From NCBI GenBank assembly GCA_014526335.1, contig JACTAT010000048.1, positions 2,863,370 through 2,927,369 on the forward strand: 64,000 bases of DNA, read 5' to 3'. The position numbers were made by a program, and so were the translations under genes. Numbering within the stretch: position 1 is the first letter of the stretch; the number at the start of each line of letters is the position of its first letter. Positions 20,924-32,493 of the stretch are shown here, piece after piece. The stretch is from Chrysaora quinquecirrha (lineage: Eukaryota > Cnidaria > Scyphozoa > Semaeostomeae > Pelagiidae). The notes under the pieces were generated by a model. It saw only the letters and a list, made by a program, of their open reading frames with translations. It ran no database searches and was not told the origin of the DNA.

Positions 20924-22000
20924 TCAATCCTTTCTTTCAACCATACTGCATTCCACTCTACACTCAACAGGATAAAGTTTCTGAATAGGTCTATTGAATA
21001 TTGATGTCTTACCTTTGCTGGCTGCTCGTACCTTTGCTCCTCTTATTTGTGCATCTTTCCCATATATTATATCCTCCACCACTGCTAATTTCCATAGTCC
21101 ACGTTTCACATTGTCTTCATAGATGAACACAACGTCTCCTTTCTTTATTTGCATAGTTGCATTGTTCTTCAGCTTATGATCTTCTCGCAAATCCACTAAA
21201 TATTCTCTTCTCCACTTATTCCAAAAATGACTCAATTTTTTCGTTAGATACAAAAATCTTTTACATAACTTATTGCTACTACTATTATAGTCTTCATCGA
21301 CAAAATTCCCGCCAATATCTTCTGACAATGACGATATTCTTCGACCTAACAATAAGTGAAATGGAGTTAAGACTCCTTCATCAAGGTCTTCATACAGATA
21401 AGTCAATGGCCTGCAATTAAGCGTACTCTCTATTTCTGAGAGAACTGTGTTAAGCTCATCCTGAGAGAGTTTAGCATTACCTAAAAATTTGCGTAAGCAC
21501 CTTTTAACACATCCAACCATTCTCTCAAAAAATCCGCCCCACCATGGACTTCGTTCAAGATTTAACTTCCAAGTAACACGCCTTGTTTCTAAAAAATCAC
21601 TCAACTGATAATCTTTCTGTAATTTGTCAAGTAGCTTAGCTACTAACTTAAAAGTTTTAGCATTGTCTGAGACAATAAGCCTTGGAGTACCTCTTCTGGC
21701 ACAAAAACGTCTTAAACAGCAAATAAATGTAGAACTTGTGAGATCTTCCACTAATTCTAGATGCAATGTTCTTGTAATGCAACACGAGAATAATGCTATA
21801 TACACTTTGCTTTCATCACCCTGTTTGCCCTTGACAAACAAGGGACCGGCAAAATCGATTCCAATATTGCTAAACGGTGGTGCCTTCGACACTCTAAATT
21901 TTGGAATAGGTGCTGCTGGCGTAGAGTTAAATGGCTTTCCTTCATGTCTTTTACAAACAAAACAATTTTTGAGGATTTTCTTGACATAATGTCTTCCTCT
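20924..22000 (-). pseudogene. BEL element 2 integrase core and C-terminal domain
   Basis: After the nested insertion the minus strand continues HYVKKILKNCFVCKRHEGKP (second half of the HHCC site). The catalytic core follows with GIDFAGPLFV, then LIVSDNAKTFKLV and WWGGFFERMVGCVKRCL, so D, D and E are all kept. It continues with LNCRPLTYLYEDLDEGVLTP and the C-terminal module FWNKWRREYLVDLRE, then KKGDVVFIYED. This 3' half is open for more than 350 codons, which suggests a fairly recent element despite the split upstream. Confidence 0.88.
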
Positions 22001-22002
22001 AC

Positions 22003-23360
22003 CAGGGGCGGATCCAGGGTTTTTGCCGAGGGGTGCTGAAGGGGGTCTGGGGGCGTTGCCCCCAGAAATTTTTTTGGGACCACGCCCTTCAAACTTTCGG
22101 GAAACGCCCATTTTCAAACTTTTATTGGTGGCCAATGCCCTTTTAAAGACCAAGATTTGAGCCTTTCCCAGCAGCAACATCGAAATTCGAGCGGATGTGT
22201 TGACGATAGCACATGTATGATGTATGTCATACAGTTCAGCACTTCAAAACAGTGATCAAACTGTCAAGATTCTTATTAAGTTTAACCTTTATATTAATAG
22301 ACTGTTGTGCACCTAGGCGGTCTGTCAGACTAGCTACCTTAGCAGAGATAGCCTGTTAGGTAAGGCGTCAATAGATTAGAAACTTAGGCCCATTAGGCCA
22401 TAAGCTTGCTTGCTGCCCCCTGCCTGGATGGCCACAGGCCTAGTTAGTAGACTCGACCCTACCTTTCGAATTATCCCATCCAAACTCACCCTAGAATAAT
22501 GTAATGAATCAGTATCATGCCAAGGAGCATATATCTTTAGGTCTATCACTGCCTATTTTCTCACCTCACTGACACTGGTTGTTGTTTCCCCGCTCTTTGG
22601 CAACTACTGGCTCTTTGGGAACTGAAGCCTGGAAGATCTCACACAATGAAAGCTTCTTTTCAATGCCGTTAAATTGACGTTAAACAATTAGATTTCAAAT
22701 CATTTAACAGTTCAACTTTCTTTTCTTCAATCATTCCTTTATCAGAGAGAACCGTTAGCACGTCCCTCAACAGATTGACCGCCATTTTGAAGTGCTGAAC
22801 TGAACTGATTGTGAAACACAGTCGGATGAGAGCAGTATGATCCTGTGGGTGCTCCCGCCAAAGTTGAGCACCCGTGAAAAGACAAGCCATCATTGGTGAA
22901 GTGAAATAAAATTGACTCTGATTGGTTATCTAGTTAAATGTTCAAATTCCATGGGTGCTCCCGCCAAAGCCGAGCACTCCTGAAAATTGGTTTTGATTGG
23001 CTTTCTCTCCTGTGGCATATGAAAATTCACGGACCTGGGGGTGCTCGCGCTGAATTTTTGCAGAATGATATGCGATGCCCTCATTGGCTCGATTCGTGAA
23101 ATACTCTCACACGATTGGTTTACTGTTTTATTCTGAGTGACATTCGGTCCATAGAATGTGCTTGATTGAAAACAGCGTCAACAGGAGTCGTGATTAAAAT
23201 TTTGTAGTGTTGGCTTTCAAACGAGACCCGATCGTAATTTTAAGGTTGACAACGCTTCGGGTTCGCTAGTGCATTACCAAATATGATGAAATCATAATTT
23301 TTCCTACGACATTTCGACGGGTGCTCAAGCACCCTTAGCACCCCCCTGGATCCGCGCCTG
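22003..23360. mobile_element. Non-autonomous hAT-like element nested in the BEL integrase
   Basis: The ends are CAGGGGCGGATCCAGGG and its near complement CCCCCCTGGATCCGCGCCTG. The 6-mer CTCTAC lies on both sides (21997-22002 and 23361-23366). The CAGGGGCGG start resembles hAT termini, but hAT normally duplicates 8 bp and here only 6 match. The interior has no transposase. It has three spaced copies of GGGTGCTCCCGCCAAAG-like sequence about 90-105 bp apart (near 22847, 22951, 23039). The left 120 bp shares GGGACCACGCCCTT and GGGAAACGCCCAT with the element at 27975. Confidence 0.7.
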
Positions 23361-23366
23361 CTCTAC

Positions 23367-23835
23367 AAACCCAAAACCTTCACCCAAGTTCTGCTAATGT
23401 AGCTTTCAATCCACTGTGGTGCATTCTGTTATGACAGTCTATATTAACAAGATCTGTAAATCTGTGATCTCTGTCAAGTATAATGGGATACTTTGCACCC
23501 AGTTCTAAATCCGAGTTTTCCAGTCTTCCTTTACAGACTAGAATACCATTCTGATCAACAATTCTGAGTTGCTCTTCAGTTTTCTTAAAAGATTTGTTCA
23601 TCTTTAAATCTCTCTGAACCTCCCTAATCCACTCTGTTCCAGCAGCTTTTATTTCTTTAACACTCAAGCTTCCTACAATCACATCTCTCTTCTCTTTCTT
23701 AGATATTAAGTTGTTGATAAAACGTCTTACCCACGCGGACACTCTAAGCAACTTCTTCAAAGTGCTATGATTTTTAGCATCAACCACATTACTTATTCCT
23801 ACGGATCTCTCTGCTACAGTAATATTTATATTCAT
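23367..23835 (-). pseudogene. BEL element 2 integrase N-terminal region
   Basis: Minus-strand frame with LLRVSAWVRRFINNLIS and later VNIDCHNRMHHSGLKATLAE. The H-x3-H half of the HHCC zinc-binding site lies here and the C-x2-C half lies beyond the nested element at 22000, so the insertion has split the domain. The interruption alone would abolish function. Confidence 0.82.
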
Positions 23836-24050
23836 TTTCTTCCTTTCGTCCTTTATCTCGTCGGAATTCTCAAGGGTTAAATTAGTTGGCCAATTTTGTT
23901 CTCCCTTGCAAAGCCAATTTGGCCCTTCCCACCATAACCTACTATTTCTAAGATAACTGGCTGTTACCCCTCTCGAGCCAAGCTCTGCAGGATTTTCTTT
24001 ACCGCCAACGTACCCCCAATCTTCCTTATTAGAGATGGCAAGGATTTCGT

Positions 24051-25354
24051 TTACACTGTGCTGGAGAAACTGCTTCCACTCTCCTTTGTTCTAAATCCAA
24101 AAAAAGAGTGGTTTTGCTGTCCAGCCAGAACCTGATCTTTTCCACACAAACTTTTCAACTTATTGCCTTGACAGCTGTCTCCATAAGCACTGCTAAGATT
24201 CTGGCAGACATTAGTTCTAACCAGGGTATACTTAGACTTCTTAGTGGGGCAACCCTGGTCTTCGAGCACAAAAGTTTTGAATATACACCTTCCTCAGTCT
24301 CACAGATTAAATAAATTACCGCACAGTAGGCTTTTTGGCTTTCATCATGTAGTTGAAACGTAACGACCTTATCACAAGTTACTCTCCTGGGTATAGAGAT
24401 ATTCTTGATTTGATTCAAATCGCTCAACCAGTCTTCCCACTTCTTAGCTATCTCATTAGAAATAGGATCATCCCAGCCCAGTTTGCTGATACATAATTCC
24501 TGGAAAATAACCTTGGCACTCACAATGATCGGGCTGACTACTCCTAGGGGATCAAACATCATGGCTAGTTTACTCAAAATCCCCCTCTTAGTGGGTCTAT
24601 CTGACTTATCACTCTGTCCTAACTTGGTCAAATAAAATTCTAAGATATCTTTCTTATTATCCCATATAACCCCTAAAACCTTTGTTTTTTCTTGTGGGAC
24701 ACTAGTACCTAATGTTTCCTTGGCATATGATTGTTCCTACGGCTCAGGATCATTCTCACTTGTGTTTTCAATCAGATTTATTTTCTCCTCTAATACTTTG
24801 TCATTGGTTTTCCACTTTCGTAATCGAAAGCCTCCTTCTAGCATTCTTTCTTTTGCTTTCTCATATAGTTTGAATCCTTCTCCTGTGCTATCTGCACCTG
24901 TCGCAAGATCATCGACATAAAACCCCTCACACAATTTAGAAACAAATTCTGGGTCCTGATCCTTATAAGTTTGAATCTGATATTGCAATGCAGCATTCAA
25001 TAGGAATGGTGATGAGTTTACTCCAAACACAACTCGGTTGAACCTATATACCAAAATTTCTGGTTCCTTGGCATTTATATCATCAAACCAGAGGAATCTA
25101 AGGCAATCCCGATCTGTGGGGTGGACTTCTTTATTTAGAAACGCCTTCTCGATATCCCCTACTAGAGCGACATTTGTTGTCCTAAATCTTAACAATATAT
25201 CAAATTTGAGCGGAGTCAAAGGAGGACCAACATGAAGACAATCATTTAGGGAGGTACCTGCCTTATAATCTTTGCAAGAGGCATCATATACAACTCGCAC
25301 TTTAGTTGTTTCTGCATTCTCTCTTATGACTGCCTTTTTTGGTAAGTACTGCAC
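24051..25354 (-). pseudogene. BEL element 2 reverse transcriptase and RNase H
   Basis: The RT frame (25354-24737) has KVRVVYDASCKDYKAGTSLN, VALVGDIEKAFLNKEVHPTD and the active-site box GFYVDDLATGA. A stop and frame change near 24735 separate it from the next block (24631-24155). That block reads RGILSKLAMMFDPLGVVSPI and TFQLHDESQKAYCAVIYLI, then SIPWLELMSARILA, the RNase H-like region of BEL pol. It shifts frame again near 24160. Catalytic residues are kept but the frame is broken. Confidence 0.85.
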
Positions 25355-25366
25355 TTTCTCTGGTGA

Positions 25367-26412
25367 TTACAATTCTACCACCTTTTCAATCACTCCTGCT
25401 TTTTCTTGTTCTAATATGATATCATTATACATATCAAGTACTTTAGGATCTCTCTTAAGTTTCTTAAATTGACTATTCAACCTTGTCAAACTATTCTTGT
25501 AGTTTGAGGCTAACGGAGCACAACCAACCTTCCAAGGTAGGCCGACAGAGTATCTCTGACCTGTAAACATTATATCATCAATAACACCCTCATGGACCTC
25601 ATTCTCTTGCCTAATGCCTAAAGTTTCTAAATCCCACAACTTGTGAACATCTAACCCAAGCTGAGATTTGACCTTTGGTGGTGATTTCACATCAGGTAAA
25701 AAGTTTACATTAATACACTGAGAATTCAATTTCTTACCTTTCAGTTGGCCTGACAGTACCCACCCTAATGCTGTTTTTACTGCTACAGGCTCGTGAGCCC
25801 CCCTAGTATAGTTTCACCTTCTTGGAAATTCCAGAGGTAATCACTGCCCACCAGCACTTCAACTTCAAGTTCTTCCCCATCCCTAGAAACATCTGAAAAC
25901 CATATGTCACACAAATGCGGATAAGATTTCTTCACAACTTCCTCATCTTCATTACTTATACTTGTAATTTAACTCACAACAAAGCACTCCAAGCTAACCT
26001 TCTTGTTTCTATCTATGGACCCAAGAGATAGCTTTACCATATCTCTCACCTCTGTCTCTGCTTCCCTCCTTCCAAAGGCCTTAATAGATAAGGAGTCTTT
26101 CCTCACAGGTTCAAGACCTAAGTTGCTTACAGACTTGGCAGTAATGAATGACTTGTGACTACCTGTGTCAAACAGCACTCTCACCACACTCTCCTTATTG
26201 TCATTCACTACCCCCAAGGCGGTTTGCAGAGCCACTCTCTCCCCAGAACCTGTACTCCCTACCCACGATGTGGCGTTCACATTAAGCGTTGATGTACTAG
26301 GAGCTTCTTGCGCTGGAGCAGACGGAACTGAAGCAGGCTGCGTTTCCTTTTGCGCTTGTGGGTTAGGCCTAGGCATGCAAATTGCAAAATGGTGCTTAAG
26401 CAACATCTTGTC
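25367..26412 (-). pseudogene. BEL element 2 protease and protease-RT linker
   Basis: The protease frame (26406-25969) has VVRVLFDTGSHKSFITAK with the D-T-G-S active site. Upstream Pro/Gln/Ala-rich sequence is the gag-protease spacer. A separate frame (25729-25367) reads LGLDVHKLWDLETLGIRQEN and SVGLPWKVGCAPLASNYKNS, the conserved linker before RT; it ends at a stop 12 nt before the RT frame opens. No gag lies upstream. Confidence 0.82.
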
Positions 26413-26584
26413 TTGCCAAGGCTAATCTCATACTATTGGCTGTCTGTGTATCAGGATGCAATGAAAAAGCAGCTGAGTGGTATCTTGTCTTTTCAAGGCC
26501 AAACTGGTACTAATATGTACTGGAGTCGCGGGTGTCAAGGTAAAAATCACACCCTCATCGCGGTTGTCAAGGTAAAAAGCTAGT

Positions 26585-27720
26585 CTGCCATTAATCTGCT
26601 TCAAATTCTCAAATTCTGCTCCCTAAATGGTGTGCATTCAAAAGCTAGAAATGTTACTTGTGGCATACCACAGGGATCATGCTTAAGTCATCTCCTTTTC
26701 AAAGTTTACTTAAACGACCTTGAAGGGTGCTTGCAATCCTCACAAGCTAGCATTTATGCTGATGATACCAGTTTGACAATTGCTTCCAGTAATTCAGTAA
26801 AATTGGTTGAAGATTCTCAATGTGAACTGCAAGACATCTCAAAGTGGATGAGAATAAATAAACTTAGTCCTAATCCCAAAAAAAAACTGAATTCATGGTT
26901 ACAGGACACCCACTCAAGACTAGAAAGTATGACCTTCCCAAGGTTTTAAAGCTTAATGGATCAGATATAAAAAAGGTTGAACAAACGAAATCAAGGCATT
27001 ATTATTGATGAAAACCTAACCTGGGATGAACAATTCAGGCGTGTAAAGGGCAAAATGAGTGCTGGTCTCTCTGCTCTTAAGCGACTGAAAAATGTTCTAC
27101 CAAAATCTCAGCTTTGCAGTGTCTATTATGCTCTTGTCGAGAGTCATCTGCGTTATGGTAACGTTATTTGGGGCAGCTTATGTAAAACAAAATTAGCTGC
27201 TCTTCAGCGTCTTCAATCCCGAGCAAAATCAATAATTGAAAGCGCAAAAATTAAAGATTATTGGTCTTGTTCCTGGCTAAATTTAGAAAACACTATCCGT
27301 TATGACAGGAACATGATGACCTACAAGATCATAAGTAGATTGTGTCCTGAAAACATTTTCGATAAATACCAGTCGAGATCATGTTTTTCTTCGTACAATA
27401 CAAGAAATTCTCGGGATCTGCGGATCCCTAGATGCAGGACGGAATTCTTCAAAGAGAGTTTTCATTATACATCTATAAAAAATTGGAATGATACACCCCG
27501 CACGATTCTTGAGTTACCGACTTTAAATCGCTTCAAACAAAAACTAAATACGCATTTGAAGAGCTAGAATCATTTGAAACACGACTCCCTGGAACAGCAG
27601 ATAAGAAACTAGGGTTTTAATTTTATTTTAATATTTTAAAATTGTAAGTAAATTATTTTTAAATATGCTGAAGGGTTTGTATCGTGTATAAATAATATCT
27701 AATAATAATAATAATGATAA
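26585..27720 (+). mobile_element. 5'-truncated LINE (CR1/L2/jockey-like), 3' end with TAA repeats
   Basis: The RT starts in mid-domain: NVTCGIPQGSCLSHLLFKVY, then ASIYADDTSLTIASS (ADD box). After a frame change near 26950 the C-terminal part follows: GIIIDENLTWDEQFRRVKGK, LCSVYYALVESHLRYGNVIW, LAALQRLQSRAKSIIES and IKNWNDTPRTILELPTLNRF. This is the usual end of CR1/L2-type pol. The element closes with a short (TAA)n tail near 27700, a typical LINE 3' terminus. The 5' truncation and one frameshift make it inactive. Confidence 0.85.
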
Positions 27721-27723
27721 ATT

Positions 27724-27972
27724 CCTACTTTTGTTCCCGATATTCCTGCTATGTTCCCGATGTTCCTGCTTTGTTCCCGATATTCCTACTTTTGTTCCCG
27801 ATATTCCTGCTTTGTTCCCGATGTTCCTGCTTTGTTCCCGATTTTCCTGCTTTGTTCCCGATGTTCCTGCTTTGTTCCCGATATTCCTGCTTTGTTTCCG
27901 ATAATCCTGCTTTGTTCCCGATATTCCTACTTTTGTACACGATTTTCCTGCTTTGTTCCCGATGTTTCTGCT
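27724..27972 (+). repeat. 20-bp minisatellite, 12 copies
   Basis: Consensus unit TTTGTTCCCGATATTCCTGC with variation mainly at two positions (ATATT/ATGTT/ATTTT and TGC/TAC). A 21-bp variant with an extra T occurs three times. The array begins directly after the LINE TAA tail. Because the unit is not a multiple of three it gives long open frames on both strands; these are artefacts. Confidence 0.95.
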
Positions 27973-27974
27973 CA

Positions 27975-28490
27975 GGGGCGGCGCCAGCCGCCAAAATGTG
28001 GGGTGGACTAGCGAGCGTAGCGAGCCCTATTTGGGGGTCTAGGGAAAAATTTTTGGGGGGAAAATTCTTGCCCCCAGGAAAAATTTTTGGGGACCACGCC
28101 CTTTAGAATGCCGGAAAACGCCCTTTCGAGCTCCGGGAAACGCCCATATTTGGATCGAATAAAAGATAGAATCCTTATTTTAGCAGACATGAAACAGCCA
28201 GTGAAGGTCAAAAACTTAACGAGAACATAATTATAACCTCAAGACACAACATAAACCTATGAAATATTATTCACTGCTTGATTGTTTTCAGCTGCTTCTT
28301 TTTTCCTTCTTCCAAAGGGGAACCTCTCTTGATTCAAAAAAGAGTGTGAATTCAAGTCAAGTCTTAAGAATGGAAAATGATTCATCAGCCCCCCCCCCCT
28401 ACCACTATTTTCTCATCAGATTCGGGCGAATTACAAAATCGATCTTTGAGAAAACTGGGGTGGACACGTCCCCCCAGTCTACCCGTGGTG
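27975..28490. mobile_element. Non-autonomous hAT-like sequence related to the nested element at 22003
   Basis: It starts CAGGGGCGGCGCCAG right after the minisatellite and shares GGGGACCACGCCCTTTAG-like and GGGAAACGCCCAT blocks with 22003-22120. The right limit is uncertain; the G/C-rich GGGGTGGACACGTCCCCCC block with CCCAGTCTACCCGTGG near 28457-28491 is the best candidate. It has no coding potential. Confidence 0.5.
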
Positions 28491-28722
28491 CCTTTCCTGC
28501 TTTGTGTAATACAACTTCCTACAAGGGGGATATAATTAGGCTCTCGATTACTTGATACAAATATGTAAGGAAAAACTTACGCTCCTTTATCCTGTCTTTC
28601 TTTCCTTGTGCTGGCAGGCGGAGGCAGAGAAATCCAGACTTTGATAATGACATAAATTGAACACACAAATCTTAATTACTATTCACTTAACTAAACTTTA
28701 AACTTGTTAAACTTACTTAAAC

Positions 28723-28797
28723 AAGAGCAGTTCGGCTCTGAATACACAAGGAAAGTTCGGTTCTGAAAACACAAGAGCAGTTCGGCTCTGAAACAAC
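28723..28797 (+). repeat. Short tandem repeat, about 30-bp unit, 3 copies
   Basis: ACAAGAGCAGTTCGGCTCTG occurs twice exactly, with a diverged middle copy ACAAGGAAAGTTCGGTTCTG. The unit contains a small palindrome-like AGAGC...GCTCT. Confidence 0.8.
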
Positions 28798-28799
28798 AG

Positions 28800-31490
28800 T
28801 ACGCGCGGCGTACGAGTCCAACTGACGCGGTCACTGACAATATCAAAAAAGGCACGACTAAATGCAATTTATTCGGGTTTAATATGTGACAGGGGCTTTT
28901 ATGTTATTATTGCCCTCTTGCATCGCATTAGAGGTAGAGAAGCTTTTCAGGTGTCTCATGATTGGTGGAAGCTTTTTCATACAAAGCAATTCCTTATACA
29001 GCAGTGTTGCTATGGTGAATCGGGTTAACTCGTGCGTTTAAATTTGGCGGCTATAAATTTTGCCACGCGGTCTGTGCTTATCATTAAAACTGAACATGAA
29101 CTGTGAACGGAGAACGTTTCAAAGTTCTTGACAAGCAGATTTTGTCGTGTCCTCTTCGCAAGTTTTGGCTGCTATGAAAGTTGAATTGGGTGAGAGAGTT
29201 CTGATTTCTGTTTTGTTTTTATTATTTTTTGTCTTCCAATATTTGAATTTTAGAATTTAGGTGGAGATTTGAGTATCTTCATAGTTTGCCTAGGCCACAC
29301 GTGGGCCAAAATCCTTTTGGAGTGTTTACTCAAGAAAGGGTTGCTTTACCGTGCTGGGTTTCTTGGCAATCGATTTTTTATCTCTATATGTGATGGTTAT
29401 TATCACTATTAATTGCTTATTTCTTCATTTATTCTCTTGTCGGATTGTTTGTCGAATTGACCGGGCCTCTAGTTTAGATACACGAATTTTCCTGTCTACA
29501 TAGAGCAGTCATCTAATTTTTAATAGGCCTACTGGACTCATGAAAAAATACGAACATTCGCCGAGCTTTCTAGGAGTATTTCGTGCTGTTGGATTGCCCA
29601 TCCTGATACAAGATAAAATTGCAACATGTTGGCAGGAATGAGATCCGTTTTTTCTGCTATAGGCCTATTGATATAGACAGGCGTTTTGGACTTGGTTGGT
29701 GGTACTAGGCATTAGGCTCAAACAGATATGAAGTCCTGTACTTTTTCAATTTGTTCCCTGCATCAATTTTGTTATTTGTTCATGGGCATATCAAAACCTG
29801 TGTCCTAATAACCTACACGAAAAAAAAAAACAAAAAACAAAAAACAAAAAAAAAAAAACAAAAAAAAAAAAATGAAATCTTTGGGAGTTTTGAACCATTG
29901 TTTATGGTATTGCCTTTCATACGTTGTTTGGATGCAACAGTCAGATTTTGCATTTTCGTATCCAAATATTGCAATTCTATGAAAATTTTACTTGAGTTAA
30001 ACATTTTTTTTTAGGCTTCAATCATTCCTATCAGCCATACCTATAGTAAATATTTTTGAAATTGGTGAGGTGTACCTTAGTTCAATCTCAAAAGCAATAC
30101 TGCAGGGTTGCATGTTGCTGTCAAAATAATTTTTGAAAGCAAATGGATTTCGGTTTTTGGTTAAGAGAGAAAATCTATTTTATCTTTTTCCATCAACTTT
30201 ATTGGAGGGAGATGATGCTTCAAGTGTCGTGTTAAATAAGAATGCCCCTTTTTCTCAATTGATTGCACAGTTTTGGTATTCTAAACAGATTTTTTATCAT
30301 CTAGAAAGGTCTAGTTGTTATTCAGCTGCGTGCAATGTTCTTTGAATAAGCTGATTTTCTGTATTATTAAATGGGCAAACAAGAATCCCAGTTTTATGTT
30401 AAGACATGGCCCTTGACTTAGCCCCAGGCACAATTGGGGAGTACAATTTATCAATTTGGGTCAGGCCTTGGCTATGGAAGCCTTATTTTTTCTTGCTACG
30501 GTTGATCTAACCAGCCTTCAGAAATTTCACGAAGAACTTCTTAAGGGGCTGCTCTGCCAACATAAGAGTGTTTTTGAACTATTGGTCCTTTTGTCAAATG
30601 ATGAAAATAAAAGGAAATTCTTCCCCACGATGACAGAGGCTAATAAGGAGACTGGGCTTTTAGCATAGTCTCAGTGGTTTGGGATGTGTGCTCTGTGGAT
30701 GGAACATAGACATTGAGCAATGGGGCACCCCTCCCCTTGTTTATTATTTATCAAGCAATCATGTGAAAATGTTTCTGTGTTTATTGGGTACACTTCCAAG
30801 GTAGGAATTTCTGTTTCGTCATTCATCCTGAAAACATGCCTAAAGGCTTTCCTTACTAGCTATCCATTTAAAAAATGATGCATCAAAAATTTCTTTTGGT
30901 TAACAATCAGCACCTAATGGGTCGGTGTTTTTCAATACCCTGGTTTTATTTGGGAGAAGGACATTTGTCTTATTTGGGAATCTTGGAAAAATCCATTAGT
31001 TTTGGCTATTTGATTGACATTTTAATCATTTTGAGAATGTAGGCAAAGACAAGCTCCTTGATCAGACTATTTTGGGCCTGGGATTTTCTTATAGGATTTC
31101 TAGCTACTTACACCAATAATTTGTAATTGGGTTGCTTTCTTGTAATGCTGGGGACGGGTCTCTATGGTCAGCAGTTCACAACTTAAGGTCGCCTTTATTG
31201 GTCACGTGAGAGACATGTTCTCCACTTGTTGGAGGTTAATGACTTTGATGTCATTCTCATTGTTAATTTGAAAAGTGGTTTACAAAGACTACAGTTATGA
31301 TTGGAAAGGAAAGATACCTACTCATAATGCTCATTCGGGAGCTCAGTATGGTCAAGGCTTAATGACTGAAGGGTCCTTCCCTATTGTTATCCTTTTAGAA
31401 AGATTAGCTTCTTTTCGAGATTCTACTTTTTTAGGTCCCCATTGTGGCTTATCTGGTATATACACGTGCTAGCATATACTGTTAGCAACC
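28800..31490. other. Long intergenic stretch, no gene supported
   Basis: It holds short open frames (for example near 30133-30345 and 30456-30668) without recognisable domains, and an A-rich tract at 29819-29872. I see no repeat ends or RNA genes. Confidence 0.45.
29819..29872 (+). repeat. A-rich tract with C interruptions
   Basis: Almost pure A with spaced C residues (AAAAAACAAAAAAC pattern). It may be an old poly-A tail of a retrotransposed sequence; no body is recognised upstream. Confidence 0.8.
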
Positions 31491-31495
31491 TTAAG

Positions 31496-32255
31496 AGGCT
31501 ATAACTGTTAGGTCACCATCTTGGCTATTTTTGGACATACCTTCCTGGGATGGGCAGTTAATAACTGTAAGGTCCCTTTTTGTTCATCTTGGAGATATAT
31601 TGTCCTTTCAAAGGTTAATAACTATAAGGTCCATCTTATTGCTAATTCTGGGATGGAGGTGCTCCTTTTCGGAGATCATAACTGTTAGGTCACCATCATG
31701 GCTGATCTGGGACACAAGGATTTTTAGGCAGTTTATCATATCGAGAAAGTTAATAACTGCAAGGTCCCTACTTTTCAACGTGGGAGATGTTCTCCTTTCA
31801 AAGGTTAATAACTGTAAGGTCCACCTTTTGTTAATTATGGAGACATAAATGCTCCTTTTCCGAACTTATAACGGTTAGATCACCGCTATGGCTAGTCTGG
31901 CCTTCAGGTCATCGTCAATGATAGGGTGGACATATCGCTCTCTGTGGCTGTGGTTCATGGCCATCAGGTAATCACCAATTTCAATATTGGAGATATCATT
32001 CTCCGTGGCGGAAGTTAATGAGTGTAAGGTCATCCTTAATGTTTTTATGTTTTTGGAGATATCGTTCTCATGGCGGAGGTCAATGGCCTCGGGTAATCAT
32101 CAATTCAATATTGGAGTTATCGTTCTCCCTGGCAGAGGTTGATGGCCTTAGGTAATCATCAATTTCAATATTGGAGATATCGTTCTCCGTGGCGGAGGTT
32201 AATGGCTGTCAGGTCATCCTCAGTCTTAATGTTTTTTGGAGATATTGTTCTCCTT
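31496..32255 (+). repeat. Satellite-like array of about 60-bp monomers with a three-monomer higher-order repeat
   Basis: Monomers begin AGGTTAATAACTGTAAGGTC and end in GGAGATAT.GTTCTCC-like sequence. In the left part three monomer types recur in order: A at 31496, 31674, 31863; B at 31557, 31747; C at 31613, 31802. This gives a higher-order period near 189 bp. The right part (31956-32255) uses a related type AGGTTAATGGCC.TCAGGTAATC with GGAGATATCGTTCTCCGTGG at about 60-bp spacing. It is non-coding. The function is unknown; such nested periodicity is seen in satellites that evolve by unequal exchange. Confidence 0.85.
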
Positions 32256-32493
32256 CTGCACTAAAGCTTTGTACCGTTCAAATATGTTCCTGTGTGTGTG
32301 TATATTTTCTCTCGCTTATGTACTTCTTTTACGTGTGTCTGTTTTTCCAGTTGATGCTTTGGAGAGCATTCTCTCTTCATTTTATTCTGCGCTTTAGCTT
32401 TTCTCTAGGTTTTTCAGTTTAGTGGTCATCTGTTCTTACAGCTCTGGTCACTATTCTGGACTACTCGATGGGAGTTACCATAAAAGTATGTTT

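Larger units (their letters stand above)
20419..26412 (-). mobile_element. BEL/Pao LTR retrotransposon 2, 5' truncated, with a nested insertion
   Basis: The minus-strand order is protease (near 26200), RT (25354-24737), RNase H (24631-24155), integrase zinc-binding region (23835-23380), a nested hAT-like element (22003-23360), integrase core and C-terminal domain (22000-20924), and a 3' LTR candidate. Gag and the 5' LTR are missing, so it is truncated at about 26412. Sequence and active-site box (YVDD) differ from BEL element 1, so it is a different family. Confidence 0.85.

Noticed and set aside
20924..22180. A 418-codon protein starting at 22180
   Set aside because: The first 60 or so residues come from the nested hAT-like element; the integrase part starts only at about 22000.
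27714..28106. Open frames of 80-130 codons over the minisatellite
   Set aside because: A 20-bp unit without stops gives open frames in several phases; repeats of LCSRYSCF-like text are repeat artefacts.
30133..30668. Two 70-codon plus-strand frames
   Set aside because: No domain, no splice signals, no repeat; chance frames in AT-rich DNA.
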